A stretch of 64,000 nt of DNA. It comes from Plantactinospora sp. BC1 (GTDB lineage Bacteria; Actinomycetota; Actinomycetes; Mycobacteriales; Micromonosporaceae). Position numbers and translations under genes: made by a program. The notes under the pieces were generated by a model, which had not been told where the DNA came from, searched no databases, and worked only from the letters and a program-made list of their open reading frames with translations. The stretch covers positions 1,798,001 to 1,862,000 of the forward strand of contig NZ_CP028158.1 in NCBI RefSeq assembly GCF_003030345.1. Reading direction: 5' to 3'. Shown here piece after piece: positions 17,528 to 25,811 of the stretch; the first letter of the stretch is position 1; every line of letters begins with the position of its first letter.

Positions 17528-18490
17528 TCACCACCTTCGCGCGATGCCCGGCAGCAGCCGGTAGACCGGCTCCGACTCGACGAGTCCGCGCAGCGCCGAG
17601 GCGACCTGCGGGCTCTCCGGTGGCTCCGGACCGTACCGGTGCGAAGCGGCCCGGTCCAATATCCTGCGCAGCATCTCGCCGCCGGCCACCACACACCCCG
17701 CGCCGAGGACGAGGAGCGCAACCGTGACCGGTGTGGGTGGCCGGAGAACGTCCGGGACGGCCACCGGAATCCCCAGCATCGTCAACGCACCGGCGCCCGC
17801 CGCGCCCCAGCCGACCAGCTCGGTGTTGGCCGCTCGCCGGGTCCGCGACCACCGCCGGGCCCACGCCTTCGCGAACGCGCCGTTGCGGACGAGGATCACC
17901 ACGAAGGTCGCGAGCTGCGACGCGACGACGAAGCAGGTGAAGCTGAGAAACAGCAGGCCGAGCGCGAGCCAGAGGTGTGGCGCCAGCAGACTGGCGGCGT
18001 TGACGAGGATTCCGGCCAGCGCGGTCAGCATCACCCCCCGGCACAACCGCCGGATCGGCAGGTACGTCCCCACGGCGGCGTACGGCCGCAGCACCCGCAC
18101 CTCGGCGAAGATGTGCAGCGCGATCAGCACCAGGGCGGCGGTCAGCGCCCCCAGTACGACCCGTAGTGCCGGGTCGGGGTCGGCGAACCGCGATGCGCCG
18201 AGCGCGGCCAGCGCGAACACCAGAGCCACCACGATGCCGCCGACACCGTCGAGGCGGCGACGCAGGCCGAACGGGATGGCGACGGCCGCCGCCACGACGA
18301 CCACCCCGAGCTGATAGCTCAGCACCGCCTCCCGGTCGGCGGGCATCCATCCGACGGTCTCCTGGAGGACCAGTCCGACACCGGCCAGGAGCAGGCAGGC
18401 GCCACCGACGCTGGCCGCCCGGTATCCGGTCCAGCCGACGAACGCCAGCAGCACCAACACGAAGCCGATCCCAAGCGACGTCCCCGACAT
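17528..18490 (-). CDS. Polytopic membrane protein with C-terminal EPVYRLLPG motif (paralogue B)
   Basis: This 320-aa protein has about eight hydrophobic segments; its tail (HRYGPEPPESPQVASALRG) leads to SEPVYRLLPGIARRW at the end. It starts at the ATG at 18490 (MSGTSLGIG), which begins the first membrane segment directly; the frame is open further upstream but that part is low-complexity and basic. The stop lies 7 bases before paralogue A, so both are one transcript. Topology resembles actinomycete membrane proteins of the MAB_1171c-like transporter type, but I cannot confirm that. Confidence 0.7.
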   Translation of the reverse strand: MSGTSLGIGFVLVLLAFVGWTGYRAASVGGACLLLAGVGLVLQETVGWMPADREAVLSYQLGVVVVAAAVAIPFGLRRRLDGVGGIVVALVFALAALGASRFADPDPALRVVLGALTAALVLIALHIFAEVRVLRPYAAVGTYLPIRRLCRGVMLTALAGILVNAASLLAPHLWLALGLLFLSFTCFVVASQLATFVVILVRNGAFAKAWARRWSRTRRAANTELVGWGAAGAGALTMLGIPVAVPDVLRPPTPVTVALLVLGAGCVVAGGEMLRRILDRAASHRYGPEPPESPQVASALRGLVESEPVYRLLPGIARRW

Positions 18491-18696
18491 CGGGTCTCCA
18501 CGTCCTCTCGGACAGCCCACCGCGACGATGCGCTCATCCACGGCCGATCGTATCGCCCGGCAACGGTCGCCGGAGACCCCGACACGGCCGTGGAACCGAC
18601 GGCTCCGGGACAGTGCCCGGTGACGGGTCCCGCACCTCCCCACCCCGCGCCCGCCCGGGCACTGTCGAGCCGCTCAGCCGGCGCCGCCCGATCCGC

Positions 18697-19884
18697 TCAG
18701 CCGCTGCCGCCCTCGTCGGGACGCCGGTTGGCACCGGTCGGATTCGCCGTACCACCGGTGGAGTCGGTGGCCTCGAAGCTGTCTCCCGGCCTGCCGCCGG
18801 CCCGGCGTACCTCCCGCTCCGCCTCGTCGTGCGGCAGCCCGGTCGTGCCGAGCAGGTCGGTGCCGATCGCGCGGACCTGCGCCACCACCACGCTGCCGGA
18901 GAAGCCGAGACCCTGCCGGTAGGCCACGCTCGCCTGCTCGACGGCGTGGCAGACCAGCTTCGACGCCTTCGGCAGCGAACCGCGACGAAGATCGCGTTGC
19001 ACCACCCTGGCCGCCTCGGCCAGCGCGCAGAGCGAGGCCACGAGTTCGGCCGGCGCCGGCTCGTCGTCGCGGAGCAGCGTCACCGCCCGCCGGGTGAGCA
19101 CCCGGGCGTTGCGTACCGCCCGTTCGAGGTATTCGGCGGCCTTCACGTACCGCTGCAACGCGGCCCGCGACCGCCAGCGCAGGGGTGCGATGGTGGCCGC
19201 CTCCCTGCCCTCGGGCAGCACGTCGTAGAACTCGTCGAGCTTCTCCTCGCCACGGGTCAACGCGGCCAGCGCCTCCTGCACGCGGTCCTGGTCGCGCTCC
19301 GCGAGGCCGCGCGCCGTCCCGGTCAGGCTGTCGACGAGTACGTCGAGTGCCGGCCGAGCCACCCGCGACACCACGGTCACCGGGTTCACCGGCAGCAGCA
19401 GGGCCATCACCGCCAACGCCACGGTGCCGCCGATCAACGCGTCGATCAGGCGGGTGAAGTAGATCCCCTCGGTCGGCGGACGCAGCGTGGCCACCAGTAC
19501 CGACGAGGTGGCCGCCTGGGAGACCACGCCCGCCGACCCACCGGCCAGGATCGTCACCGTCATGGCCAGGACGGCGCCCACGCCGATCTGCCACGAGCCG
19601 GTCCCGATCAGATAGATGAGCCCGTCGCCGACGGCGATGCCGGCGGTCACCCCGAGCACCAGCTCCACCGCCCGGCGCAGGCGCTGACCGGAGGAGATCC
19701 CGAGGGTGACCATGGCCGCGATCGGGGCGAACACCGGCTGTGGGTTGCCGACCAGTTCCGCGGCGAGGAACCAGGCCAGCGCCGCCGCCACGGCGCTCTG
19801 CACCACGACGATCTCGACCGCCCGCAGTTGGCGCCACCGTTCGACCAGCGCGCCGCGAACCTTGCCGACCCGCTGGGTGCTCAT
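18697..19884 (-). CDS. FUSC-family (aromatic acid exporter-like) membrane protein
   Basis: This 395-aa protein has an N-terminal membrane domain of about six segments at residues 20-165 with the FUSC motif NPQPVFAPIAAMVTLG. A long helical cytoplasmic region follows (PALDVLVDSLTGTARGL onward). The C-terminal 40 residues are acidic and disordered. FUSC proteins resemble half-size AaeB/YccS transporters for aromatic acids. The ATG at 19884 was chosen because the membrane domain begins soon after. It is monocistronic and divergent from the SDR gene; the substrate is unknown. Confidence 0.82.
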   Translation of the reverse strand: MSTQRVGKVRGALVERWRQLRAVEIVVVQSAVAAALAWFLAAELVGNPQPVFAPIAAMVTLGISSGQRLRRAVELVLGVTAGIAVGDGLIYLIGTGSWQIGVGAVLAMTVTILAGGSAGVVSQAATSSVLVATLRPPTEGIYFTRLIDALIGGTVALAVMALLLPVNPVTVVSRVARPALDVLVDSLTGTARGLAERDQDRVQEALAALTRGEEKLDEFYDVLPEGREAATIAPLRWRSRAALQRYVKAAEYLERAVRNARVLTRRAVTLLRDDEPAPAELVASLCALAEAARVVQRDLRRGSLPKASKLVCHAVEQASVAYRQGLGFSGSVVVAQVRAIGTDLLGTTGLPHDEAEREVRRAGGRPGDSFEATDSTGGTANPTGANRRPDEGGSG

Positions 19885-20274
19885 CACCGTCGCCCGGACG
19901 GTCTGCGGGCCACCACAGTGCCACGATAGGAAGGAAGTACGGCGACGGCGGGCGGATCCGGCATATGCCAATCGCGGGTACGCGGGAGCCCGCCCGACCC
20001 GGTCGACTGGCGCGTTTCCGGACGCTGGGTCGAAATCTTCGCGCCCCGCCACGGGAGGCCAACCGCCGAAGCAGCGCCCGGCGCTTGAAGTCGTGCCGGA
20101 CGGGAATGCTGGGGCCGACAGGCGGACGATCATGGGGAGCGAAGCGTGGGCGCGACCGGTACCGGCACCGCCACGCGGACCGCCCGTCGCGCGGCGCACG
20201 GGGAGCGCGCTGCGGCGGGTACGGACGGTTGCCGGGCGGGACCACCCGAGAGTGAACCAACCGAGAGACGGATC
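19885..20274. other. Intergenic region without a supported gene
   Basis: This 390-base divergent region must hold the promoters of the FUSC and SDR genes. I see no convincing gene, hairpin or palindromic operator. Open frames here are short or lack ribosome sites. Confidence 0.6.
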
Positions 20275-21201
20275 ATGGCACGGATCGTCACACCGTTCGG
20301 GCGGCACTCCACCGCCGAGGAGGTCGTCGCCGGAATCGACCTGTCCGGACGCCGGGCCATCGTCACCGGCGGAGTCTCCGGCATCGGCCTGGAGACGGCG
20401 CGGGCGCTGGCCGGCGCCGGGGCGCAGGTGACGGTGACCGCCCGGGACGACAACGCCGGCCAGGTGGCCGCCGACATCGCGGCGTCGACCGGAAACCCCG
20501 ACGTGCGGGTGGTCCCCCTCGAACTGACCAGCGTCTCGTCGATCCGGACCTTCGTCGACGCCTGGGACGGGCCGTTGCACATCCTGGTCAACAACGCCGG
20601 CATCATGGCCCTGCCCGAGCTGCGCCGCACCTCGCAGGGCTGGGAGGAACAGTTCGCCGTCAACCACCTCGGGCACTACCTGCTCGCCGTCGGACTGCGT
20701 GACGCGCTGGCCCGGGCCGAGGGCGCCCGCATCGTGTCGGTCAGTTCGAGTGCCCACCACCTCTCCCCCGTGATCTTCCAGGACATCCACTACCTCTCCC
20801 GCCCCTATCACCCGCAGCAGGCGTACGGGCAGGCCAAGACCGCGGTGGCGCTCTTCGCCGTCGCCGCCGGCAGCCGCTGGGCCCGGCTGGGGATAACGGC
20901 CAACGCCCTCAACCCGGGCGCCATCCCGACCGGGCTCCAGCAGTACATCGGCGGCGACCTGGGTGTTCCCGTGGAGCTACAGAAGAGTCCGCAGCAGGGC
21001 GCGGCCACCTCCGTGCTGCTGGCCACCTCGCCGCTGCTCTCCGGCGTCACCGGTCGCTACTTCAACGACTGCGCCGAGGCCACCCCGGTCGCCATCCAGC
21101 CCACGGACCAGGCGGAACTCGCTTCGTCCGTCGCCGACTACGCGATCGACCCGGAGAGGGCCGACCGGCTGTGGCGGATGTGCGACCGGATGGTCGGCTG
21201 A
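20275..21201 (+). CDS. Short-chain dehydrogenase/reductase
   Basis: This 308-aa cytoplasmic enzyme has the NAD(P) site TGGVSGIG near residue 38, NNAG near 105, a catalytic Ser in IVSVSSSAHH near 158 and YGQAK (YxxxK) near 182. The length and the HPQQAYGQAKTA segment are like the WWOX/retinol-dehydrogenase-type SDRs common in actinomycetes. The Arg in TARDD after the second strand favours NADPH. The ATG at 20275 is preceded by GAGAGACGGATC. The substrate is unknown. Confidence 0.88.
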   Translation: MARIVTPFGRHSTAEEVVAGIDLSGRRAIVTGGVSGIGLETARALAGAGAQVTVTARDDNAGQVAADIAASTGNPDVRVVPLELTSVSSIRTFVDAWDGPLHILVNNAGIMALPELRRTSQGWEEQFAVNHLGHYLLAVGLRDALARAEGARIVSVSSSAHHLSPVIFQDIHYLSRPYHPQQAYGQAKTAVALFAVAAGSRWARLGITANALNPGAIPTGLQQYIGGDLGVPVELQKSPQQGAATSVLLATSPLLSGVTGRYFNDCAEATPVAIQPTDQAELASSVADYAIDPERADRLWRMCDRMVG

Positions 21202-21238
21202 CCCGGGACAGCCTGTGGTCACCGCGCTGACGGGCCGG

Positions 21239-21973
21239 TCAGCCGACCCGGCCGCCGGGCCGGTCGCCGTCGTCGGACGCGGCGGCGGCGTGGCTGCCGT
21301 GCAGCATCGCCTCGATCGCCTCCACCAACTGGTCCGCGCTCCGCAGCGGTACCGGAAAACGCAGCCGGACGTCGGAGTCGTGGCCCGGATGTTCCAGCCG
21401 GAGCACGATGCCGAACCGGTCCAGCGCCAGCGGACGGACCTGGCGTACCCCGTGCAGCCGGCGTGGCGGCACCAGCCTGGACAACCGCGCGAGCGTCTCG
21501 GGGTGGTGGTCGTTGAGATGGCAGAGCAGGTCGGCCTCGCTGTCGGCCAGCGGATCGGGCCGGGCGGCGGCGAACTCCGCCGGGTCGATCGGGATGGTCG
21601 TGTCGGCGGTGACCAGTTCGACCGTGGCCGGCTCGAGTACGGCCGGCAGCTCCGCGTCGGCGGCGCCCTCGGCCACGGTCAACCAGCCGGTGAGGGTGGC
21701 GCGGGCCCGGATCCGGTCACGAATCGGGACGGGTGCCAGATCCGTCGCCTCGACCAGTGCCGCCAGCTCGCCCGACTGGCGCAGGTGCCGGGCGAGGCAG
21801 CTTGCCGGGGGCAGCTCGACGATCAACCGTCCGGATGCCAGGCGGTGCCGTCCGATCAGCTCCGCCCGGTGTCCGGGCGTACGCAGGCTCAGCGAGCCTG
21901 CCGCGACGAGCAGCGAGTGCAGGCGTTCGGCCGGGGTCGCGGCCGGTGCGGGAGCGGGCTGGTTGCCAGACAT
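21239..21973 (-). CDS. DUF2470 domain-containing protein under an iron box
   Basis: This 244-aa soluble protein has an N-terminal split-barrel-like half (RAELIGRHRLASGRLIVELP) and a C-terminal DUF2470 domain at about 140-225 (SEADLLCHLNDHHPETLARL, GVRQVRPLALDRFGIVLRL). DUF2470 occurs at the end of HugZ/HutZ-like haem-handling proteins and in stand-alone actinomycete proteins. A GGAGG ribosome site precedes the ATG. The IdeR-type box starts 12 bases upstream of the start, so iron-dependent repression is strongly suggested. It is divergent from the S4 gene and shares its regulatory region. Confidence 0.85.
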   Translation of the reverse strand: MSGNQPAPAPAATPAERLHSLLVAAGSLSLRTPGHRAELIGRHRLASGRLIVELPPASCLARHLRQSGELAALVEATDLAPVPIRDRIRARATLTGWLTVAEGAADAELPAVLEPATVELVTADTTIPIDPAEFAAARPDPLADSEADLLCHLNDHHPETLARLSRLVPPRRLHGVRQVRPLALDRFGIVLRLEHPGHDSDVRLRFPVPLRSADQLVEAIEAMLHGSHAAAASDDGDRPGGRVG

Positions 21974-21984
21974 GACGCCTCCAG

Positions 21985-22003
21985 TTAGGTTAGGCTCACC
22001 TTA
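21985..22003. promoter_or_regulatory. IdeR/DtxR-type iron box
   Basis: TTAGGTTAGGCTCACCTTA matches 17 of 19 positions of the iron-box consensus TTAGGTTAGSCTAACCTAA. It lies in the 47-base gap between the divergent DUF2470 and S4 genes, so iron-loaded IdeR could repress both. Confidence 0.85.
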
Positions 22004-22020
22004 CACAGGAGAGATCACGG

Positions 22021-22629
22021 ATGAACCAGACACGCCCCAAGGTCAGACGCTCCCGCGCCCTCGGCATCCCGCTCACGCCCAAGTGCGTGCGGTACTTCGA
22101 GAACCGCCCCTTCCCACCCGGGCAACACGGCCGCGCACGGCGCAAGGAGAGCGACTACAAGGTCCGACTGCTGGAGAAGCAGCGGCTCAAGGCGCAGTAC
22201 GACCTGCGCGAGGGGCAACTGCGGCGTGCGTTCGACCGGGCGGCGCACCGCCCCGGCAAGACCGGTGAGGAACTCCTGATCGACCTGGAGACCCGGCTCG
22301 ACGCACTCGTGCTGCGGGCCGGCTTCGCCCGGACCATCTACCAGGCCCGCCAGACCGTCACCCACCAGCACGTCACGGTCAACGGCCGGCGCGTCGACCG
22401 ACCCTCCGCCCGGCTGCGCCCCGGTGACACCATCGCGATCGCCGAGCGGAGCCGCGACAAGACGCCGTTCCTCGCCGCCGCGGCCGGCGCACACGCCCCG
22501 GCACGCCCCGCGCCCTACCTCGAGGTCAACCTGGCGGGCCTGACCGCCCGCCTCGACCGGCTGCCGGTCCGCGCCGAGATACCCGTCGTCTGCGACGAGC
22601 AACTGATCGTCGAGTACTACTCACGCTGA
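22021..22629 (+). CDS. rpsD: 30S ribosomal protein S4 (non-zinc type) under an iron box
   Basis: This 202-aa protein is a full-length S4: an N-terminal region with [20 protein letters not shown] and [17 protein letters not shown], an S4 RNA-binding domain at about 95-160 ([20 protein letters not shown]) and the C-terminal [10 protein letters not shown]. The N-terminus lacks the CxxC zinc motif and resembles the S4 form that Streptomyces encodes outside the alpha operon. An AGGAGA ribosome site precedes the ATG. No other ribosomal gene is nearby. Whether this is the only S4 or a paralogue cannot be told from the window. The iron box upstream is unusual for a ribosomal gene. Confidence 0.93.
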   Translation: MNQTRPKVRRSRALGIPLTPKCVRYFENRPFPPGQHGRARRKESDYKVRLLEKQRLKAQYDLREGQLRRAFDRAAHRPGKTGEELLIDLETRLDALVLRAGFARTIYQARQTVTHQHVTVNGRRVDRPSARLRPGDTIAIAERSRDKTPFLAAAAGAHAPARPAPYLEVNLAGLTARLDRLPVRAEIPVVCDEQLIVEYYSR

Positions 22630-22647
22630 CCGGCTCCGGGCGGCGCA

Positions 22648-22679
22648 ACGGGGGCGGCACCGAACGGTGCCACCCCCGT
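22648..22679. terminator. Bidirectional terminator hairpin between rpsD and LPMO gene
   Basis: Arms at 22648-22662 and 22665-22679 form a 15-bp stem with one mismatch, centred between convergent stops. Inner pairs would open to give a normal loop. Confidence 0.75.
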
Positions 22680-22690
22680 CACGGTTGCTG

Positions 22691-23752
22691 CTACCTGGCC
22701 GTACAGGTCAGGGTCGGTGCGGTGTTCGTGCCGTTCCAGGAACCGTTGAACCCGAAACTGGTGCTGCCGTTGGCGCTCAACGCGCCGTTGTGACCGGCGT
22801 TCGTGGCGGTCACCGATGACCCGGACGAGGTTATCGTCGCGTTCCACGAGTTGGTGATGCTCTGGCTGTTGGGCCAGGTCCAGCCCACCGTCCATCCGGA
22901 GATCGCGGCGTTGCCGGCCCGAACGGTGACCTGGGCGCCGAAGCCACCCGCCCACTCGTTCGTCTTCGCGTACGTCGCGGTGCAGCCGCCGTTGCCCGAC
23001 GGCGGCGGGGTGGTCGGCGGCGGAGTGGTCGGGGGCGGGTTCGTCGGCGGCGGGTTCGTCGGCGGCGGGTTGGTCGGGTCGCCGCCACCGCCGAAGATCA
23101 CGTCACTGCACAGGTAGTACGGCTGGTCGAGGTGGCTCGCCTGCCAGATGGTGTAGACGACGTGCCGGCCGGTGCGGTTGCCCGCGTTCACCTGCGCCTC
23201 GTACAGCCCGGTGGTCGGGTAGCTGCCGGTACGCAGCACCAGGTCCAGGTTGCCCCAGGTGAGCGGCTGGCGGGTCGGGTCGAAGCCCTGCTTGGTGATG
23301 TAGATCAGCATGTAGTCGGCACCGTGCCGGGCCCCGTCGGTCAGCGTCAGCGTGAAGTTGTTCGGCATCGGCTTCGCGACCCAGGCGCCGACCGCGTCGA
23401 GCGAGGCGTACAGCCCGCCCTGGGTACGGCCGCCGCTACAGAGCTGCCCGTCCGGGACGGCGGCCTGGTGGTTGCCGCCGACGTTCTCCCGGAACAGGCC
23501 GTTCCAGTTCCACATCGTGTTCGGGTTGGCCTGCCAGGCCTGGGCGCACATCGGGTCGGTCTGCGCCATGTTGGGGTTGAGGTGGTCGTCACCCCAGCGC
23601 TCCCAGCACCCGTAGTTCCGGGACGGCGGGTTGGTGACCGATCCGTGCGCCGAGGCCGGGCCGGCCTGGTTGATCACGACCATCGTGAGCCCGGTGACGA
23701 GTACGGCGACCGCACCGAAAATCAGACGGCGGGCTCTTCGTGCAGCTTTCAT
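22691..23752 (-). CDS. Lytic polysaccharide monooxygenase (AA10) with a C-terminal CBM2
   Basis: This 353-aa secreted copper enzyme cleaves crystalline cellulose or chitin oxidatively. The signal peptide ends at ASA so that the mature protein starts with His36 (HGSVTNPPSRNYGCW), the first ligand of the copper histidine brace. The catalytic domain runs to about 225 and includes NRTGRHVVYTIWQASHLDQPYYLCSDV; a repetitive Pro/Thr linker at about 228-252 leads to a family-2 binding module with Trp residues (WNATITSSG, FNGSWNG). The ATG at 23752 begins a standard signal peptide. Confidence 0.93.
   Translation of the reverse strand: MKAARRARRLIFGAVAVLVTGLTMVVINQAGPASAHGSVTNPPSRNYGCWERWGDDHLNPNMAQTDPMCAQAWQANPNTMWNWNGLFRENVGGNHQAAVPDGQLCSGGRTQGGLYASLDAVGAWVAKPMPNNFTLTLTDGARHGADYMLIYITKQGFDPTRQPLTWGNLDLVLRTGSYPTTGLYEAQVNAGNRTGRHVVYTIWQASHLDQPYYLCSDVIFGGGGDPTNPPPTNPPPTNPPPTTPPPTTPPPSGNGGCTATYAKTNEWAGGFGAQVTVRAGNAAISGWTVGWTWPNSQSITNSWNATITSSGSSVTATNAGHNGALSANGSTSFGFNGSWNGTNTAPTLTCTAR
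23001..23075 (-). repeat. Five 15-bp tandem repeats encoding the LPMO linker
   Basis: Five direct copies of a 15-base unit like GGCGGCGGGTTCGTC encode the PPPTN/PPPTT linker between catalytic and binding modules. Such repeats can change copy number by slippage and so vary linker length. Confidence 0.8.
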
Positions 23753-24015
23753 CTGTGCTCCAGCATTCCGTCGACGCCTGCGTCGCTCGACGGGATGCCC
23801 TGGCCCACGAGGAAACACGCGCCGACACCAACGTCAATGATCTCGGAACCGCAGGCAGGACTCGTGTGCTGCCCGCGGTGGCTGGGTGGCTCCCGCGGTG
23901 AGCGTACTCGACGCATCCAAATATGTGAATCTCATTGCGGGAGTTTCCCCGGCCGGCCGCCCGGGTGGGAACCGGTCGCGCGGGCTCCGGGGCTTGTCAG
24001 ATCATCCCGGCGATG

Positions 24016-24029
24016 TGCAATATATTGCA
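24016..24029. promoter_or_regulatory. Perfect palindromic operator at the GntR/ACC deaminase operon
   Basis: TGCAATATATTGCA is a perfect 14-base palindrome whose last base is the A of the GntR gene's ATG. It is AT-rich in an otherwise GC-rich context. The placement suits autorepression by the encoded FadR/FCD-type regulator. Confidence 0.75.
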
Positions 24030-24679
24030 TGCCCGTCCCCAGCCACGCGCCCGCGATCGACCGTCGACTGCTGCGCGACGACGTCTACCACCGGCTCCGG
24101 GACGTCATCGTCGACGGCAGCCTCGCACCCGGCGAGCAGCTCCGCGACGTGGAACTCGCCGCCTGGCTCGGAGTCAGCCGCACCCCGGTCCGAGAGGCGC
24201 TGCTGCGACTGGCGGAAGCGGGGCTGGTCGTGGCCCGGCCGGGACGCTCCACGACGGTCAGTTCACTGGACCTGCGCGCCGTCCGGGACGCCCGCGACGT
24301 GGTCGCGGCAATGCACGAGCTGGCCGTACGCGAGGCGGTGGGCAGCCTGACCCGGGCCGACCTGGAGGCGATGCGCGAGGCCAACCACCGGTTCGGCGCC
24401 GCGATCGAGCAGGGCGACGTCGAGGCCGCCCTGCGGGCCGACGACGACCTGCACGCCGTCCCGGTGAGCGTCACCTCGAACCGGGCGCTGACCGCCGTCC
24501 TCGAACAGTTCACCCCGGTGCTGCGGCGAGCCGAACGGCTGCGCTTCTCCTCGCTCGCCGGCCGCGCCTCGCTCGACCGACACGACGAGCTGATCCGGCT
24601 CTGCGCCGCCGGAGACGCGGACCGGGCCGCAGCCGTCGCCTTCGACACCTGGCGCACCCTGCCGACCACCGAGGAGTGA
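24029..24679 (+). CDS. GntR-family regulator (FadR/FCD type) of ACC deaminase
   Basis: This 216-aa regulator has an N-terminal GntR winged helix at residues 10-75 ([42 protein letters not shown]) and an FCD-type all-helical ligand domain at about 85-205 with metal-site-like residues D and H ([25 protein letters not shown]). It lies 2 bases upstream of the ACC deaminase gene and is clearly co-transcribed with it. It likely controls its own operon in response to ACC or a related amino acid. The perfect palindrome overlapping its start is the probable operator. Confidence 0.85.
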   Translation: MPVPSHAPAIDRRLLRDDVYHRLRDVIVDGSLAPGEQLRDVELAAWLGVSRTPVREALLRLAEAGLVVARPGRSTTVSSLDLRAVRDARDVVAAMHELAVREAVGSLTRADLEAMREANHRFGAAIEQGDVEAALRADDDLHAVPVSVTSNRALTAVLEQFTPVLRRAERLRFSSLAGRASLDRHDELIRLCAAGDADRAAAVAFDTWRTLPTTEE

Positions 24680-24681
24680 CG

Positions 24682-25722
24682 ATGGCCCTCTCCGACTTCC
24701 CCCGCCACCCGCTGACCTTCGGGCCGAGCCCGGTCCACCCGCTGCCGCGCCTGACCGCCCACCTCGGGGGCGCGTCGATCTGGGCCAAGCGCGAGGACTG
24801 CAACGCGGGGCTCGCCTACGGCGGCAACAAGACCCGCAAGCTGGAGTACATCGTCCCGGACGCGCTGGCGCAGGGCGCCGACACGCTGGTGTCGATCGGC
24901 GGCTACCAGTCCAACCACACCCGGCAGGTCGCCGCCGTCGCCGCGTCGCTGGGGATGAAGGCGGTGCTGGTGCAGGAGAACTGGGTCGACTGGCCCGACT
25001 GCGTCAGCGACCGCGTCGGCAACATCATGTTGAGTCGGATCATGGGCGCCGAGGTCCGGCTCGACCCGGCCGGCTTCGGCATCGGGTTCAAGGACTCGTG
25101 GAAGCGCGCGATCGAGGACGTACGGGACCGTGGCGGCAGGCCGTACCCGATCCCGGCGGGCGCCTCCGACCACCGGCTCGGCGGCCTCGGGTTCGCGAAC
25201 TGGGCGTACGAGGTCGAGCAGCAGGAGCGTGAACTCGGCGTCTTCTTCGACACCATCGTGGTCTGCGCGGTGACCGGCTCGACCCAGGCCGGCATGATCG
25301 CCGGGTTCGCCGCCGCCGAGCAGGCCGGTGCCCGGCCACGCCGGGTGATCGGGATCGACGCCAGCGCCAAGCTCGACGAGACCCGGGCCCAGGTCGCCCG
25401 GATCGCGCGGGCCACCGCGGAGTTGATCGGCGTCACCCGGCCGCTGCGCGACGACGAGATCACCGTCCTGCCCGGGTGGGCCGGCGACCGCTACGGGATC
25501 CCGGTGGAGTCCACCCTGGAGGCGATCCTGCTCACCGGCCAGCTCGAAGGCATGATCATCGACCCGGTCTACGAGGGCAAGTCGATGGCCGGGCTGATCG
25601 ACCTCGTCACCAGCGGCGAGATCCCCGAGCAGTCCACCGTCCTCTACGCCCACCTGGGCGGCCAGCCGGCCCTGAACGCCTACAGCGGCCTGTTCACCCA
25701 GACCCGTCCGGTCACCCGCTGA
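24682..25722 (+). CDS. acdS: 1-aminocyclopropane-1-carboxylate deaminase
   Basis: This 346-aa PLP enzyme converts ACC, the plant ethylene precursor, to 2-oxobutyrate and ammonia. The PLP lysine is K50 in [11 protein letters not shown]; Ser77 in [10 protein letters not shown] matches the nucleophile-positioning serine. The pair Tyr297-Glu298 in DPVYEGKSM and Leu325 in YAHLGG correspond to residues that separate ACC deaminase from D-cysteine desulfhydrase, which has Thr at the Leu position. It is coupled to the FCD-type GntR gene. Its presence suggests a plant-associated life style. Confidence 0.92.
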   Translation: MALSDFPRHPLTFGPSPVHPLPRLTAHLGGASIWAKREDCNAGLAYGGNKTRKLEYIVPDALAQGADTLVSIGGYQSNHTRQVAAVAASLGMKAVLVQENWVDWPDCVSDRVGNIMLSRIMGAEVRLDPAGFGIGFKDSWKRAIEDVRDRGGRPYPIPAGASDHRLGGLGFANWAYEVEQQERELGVFFDTIVVCAVTGSTQAGMIAGFAAAEQAGARPRRVIGIDASAKLDETRAQVARIARATAELIGVTRPLRDDEITVLPGWAGDRYGIPVESTLEAILLTGQLEGMIIDPVYEGKSMAGLIDLVTSGEIPEQSTVLYAHLGGQPALNAYSGLFTQTRPVTR

Positions 25723-25811
25723 GGCACCCGGGTCACGCCGGCCGGACAGACCGACAACCCTGGACGGCGGGTCGGTGGTGCCAGGAACCGCAGGCTGTCA
25801 GGATCACCGCC

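Noticed and set aside
18491-18643. N-terminal extension of membrane protein paralogue B
   Set aside because: The upstream 51 codons are basic and low complexity; the ATG at 18490 starts right at the first membrane segment.
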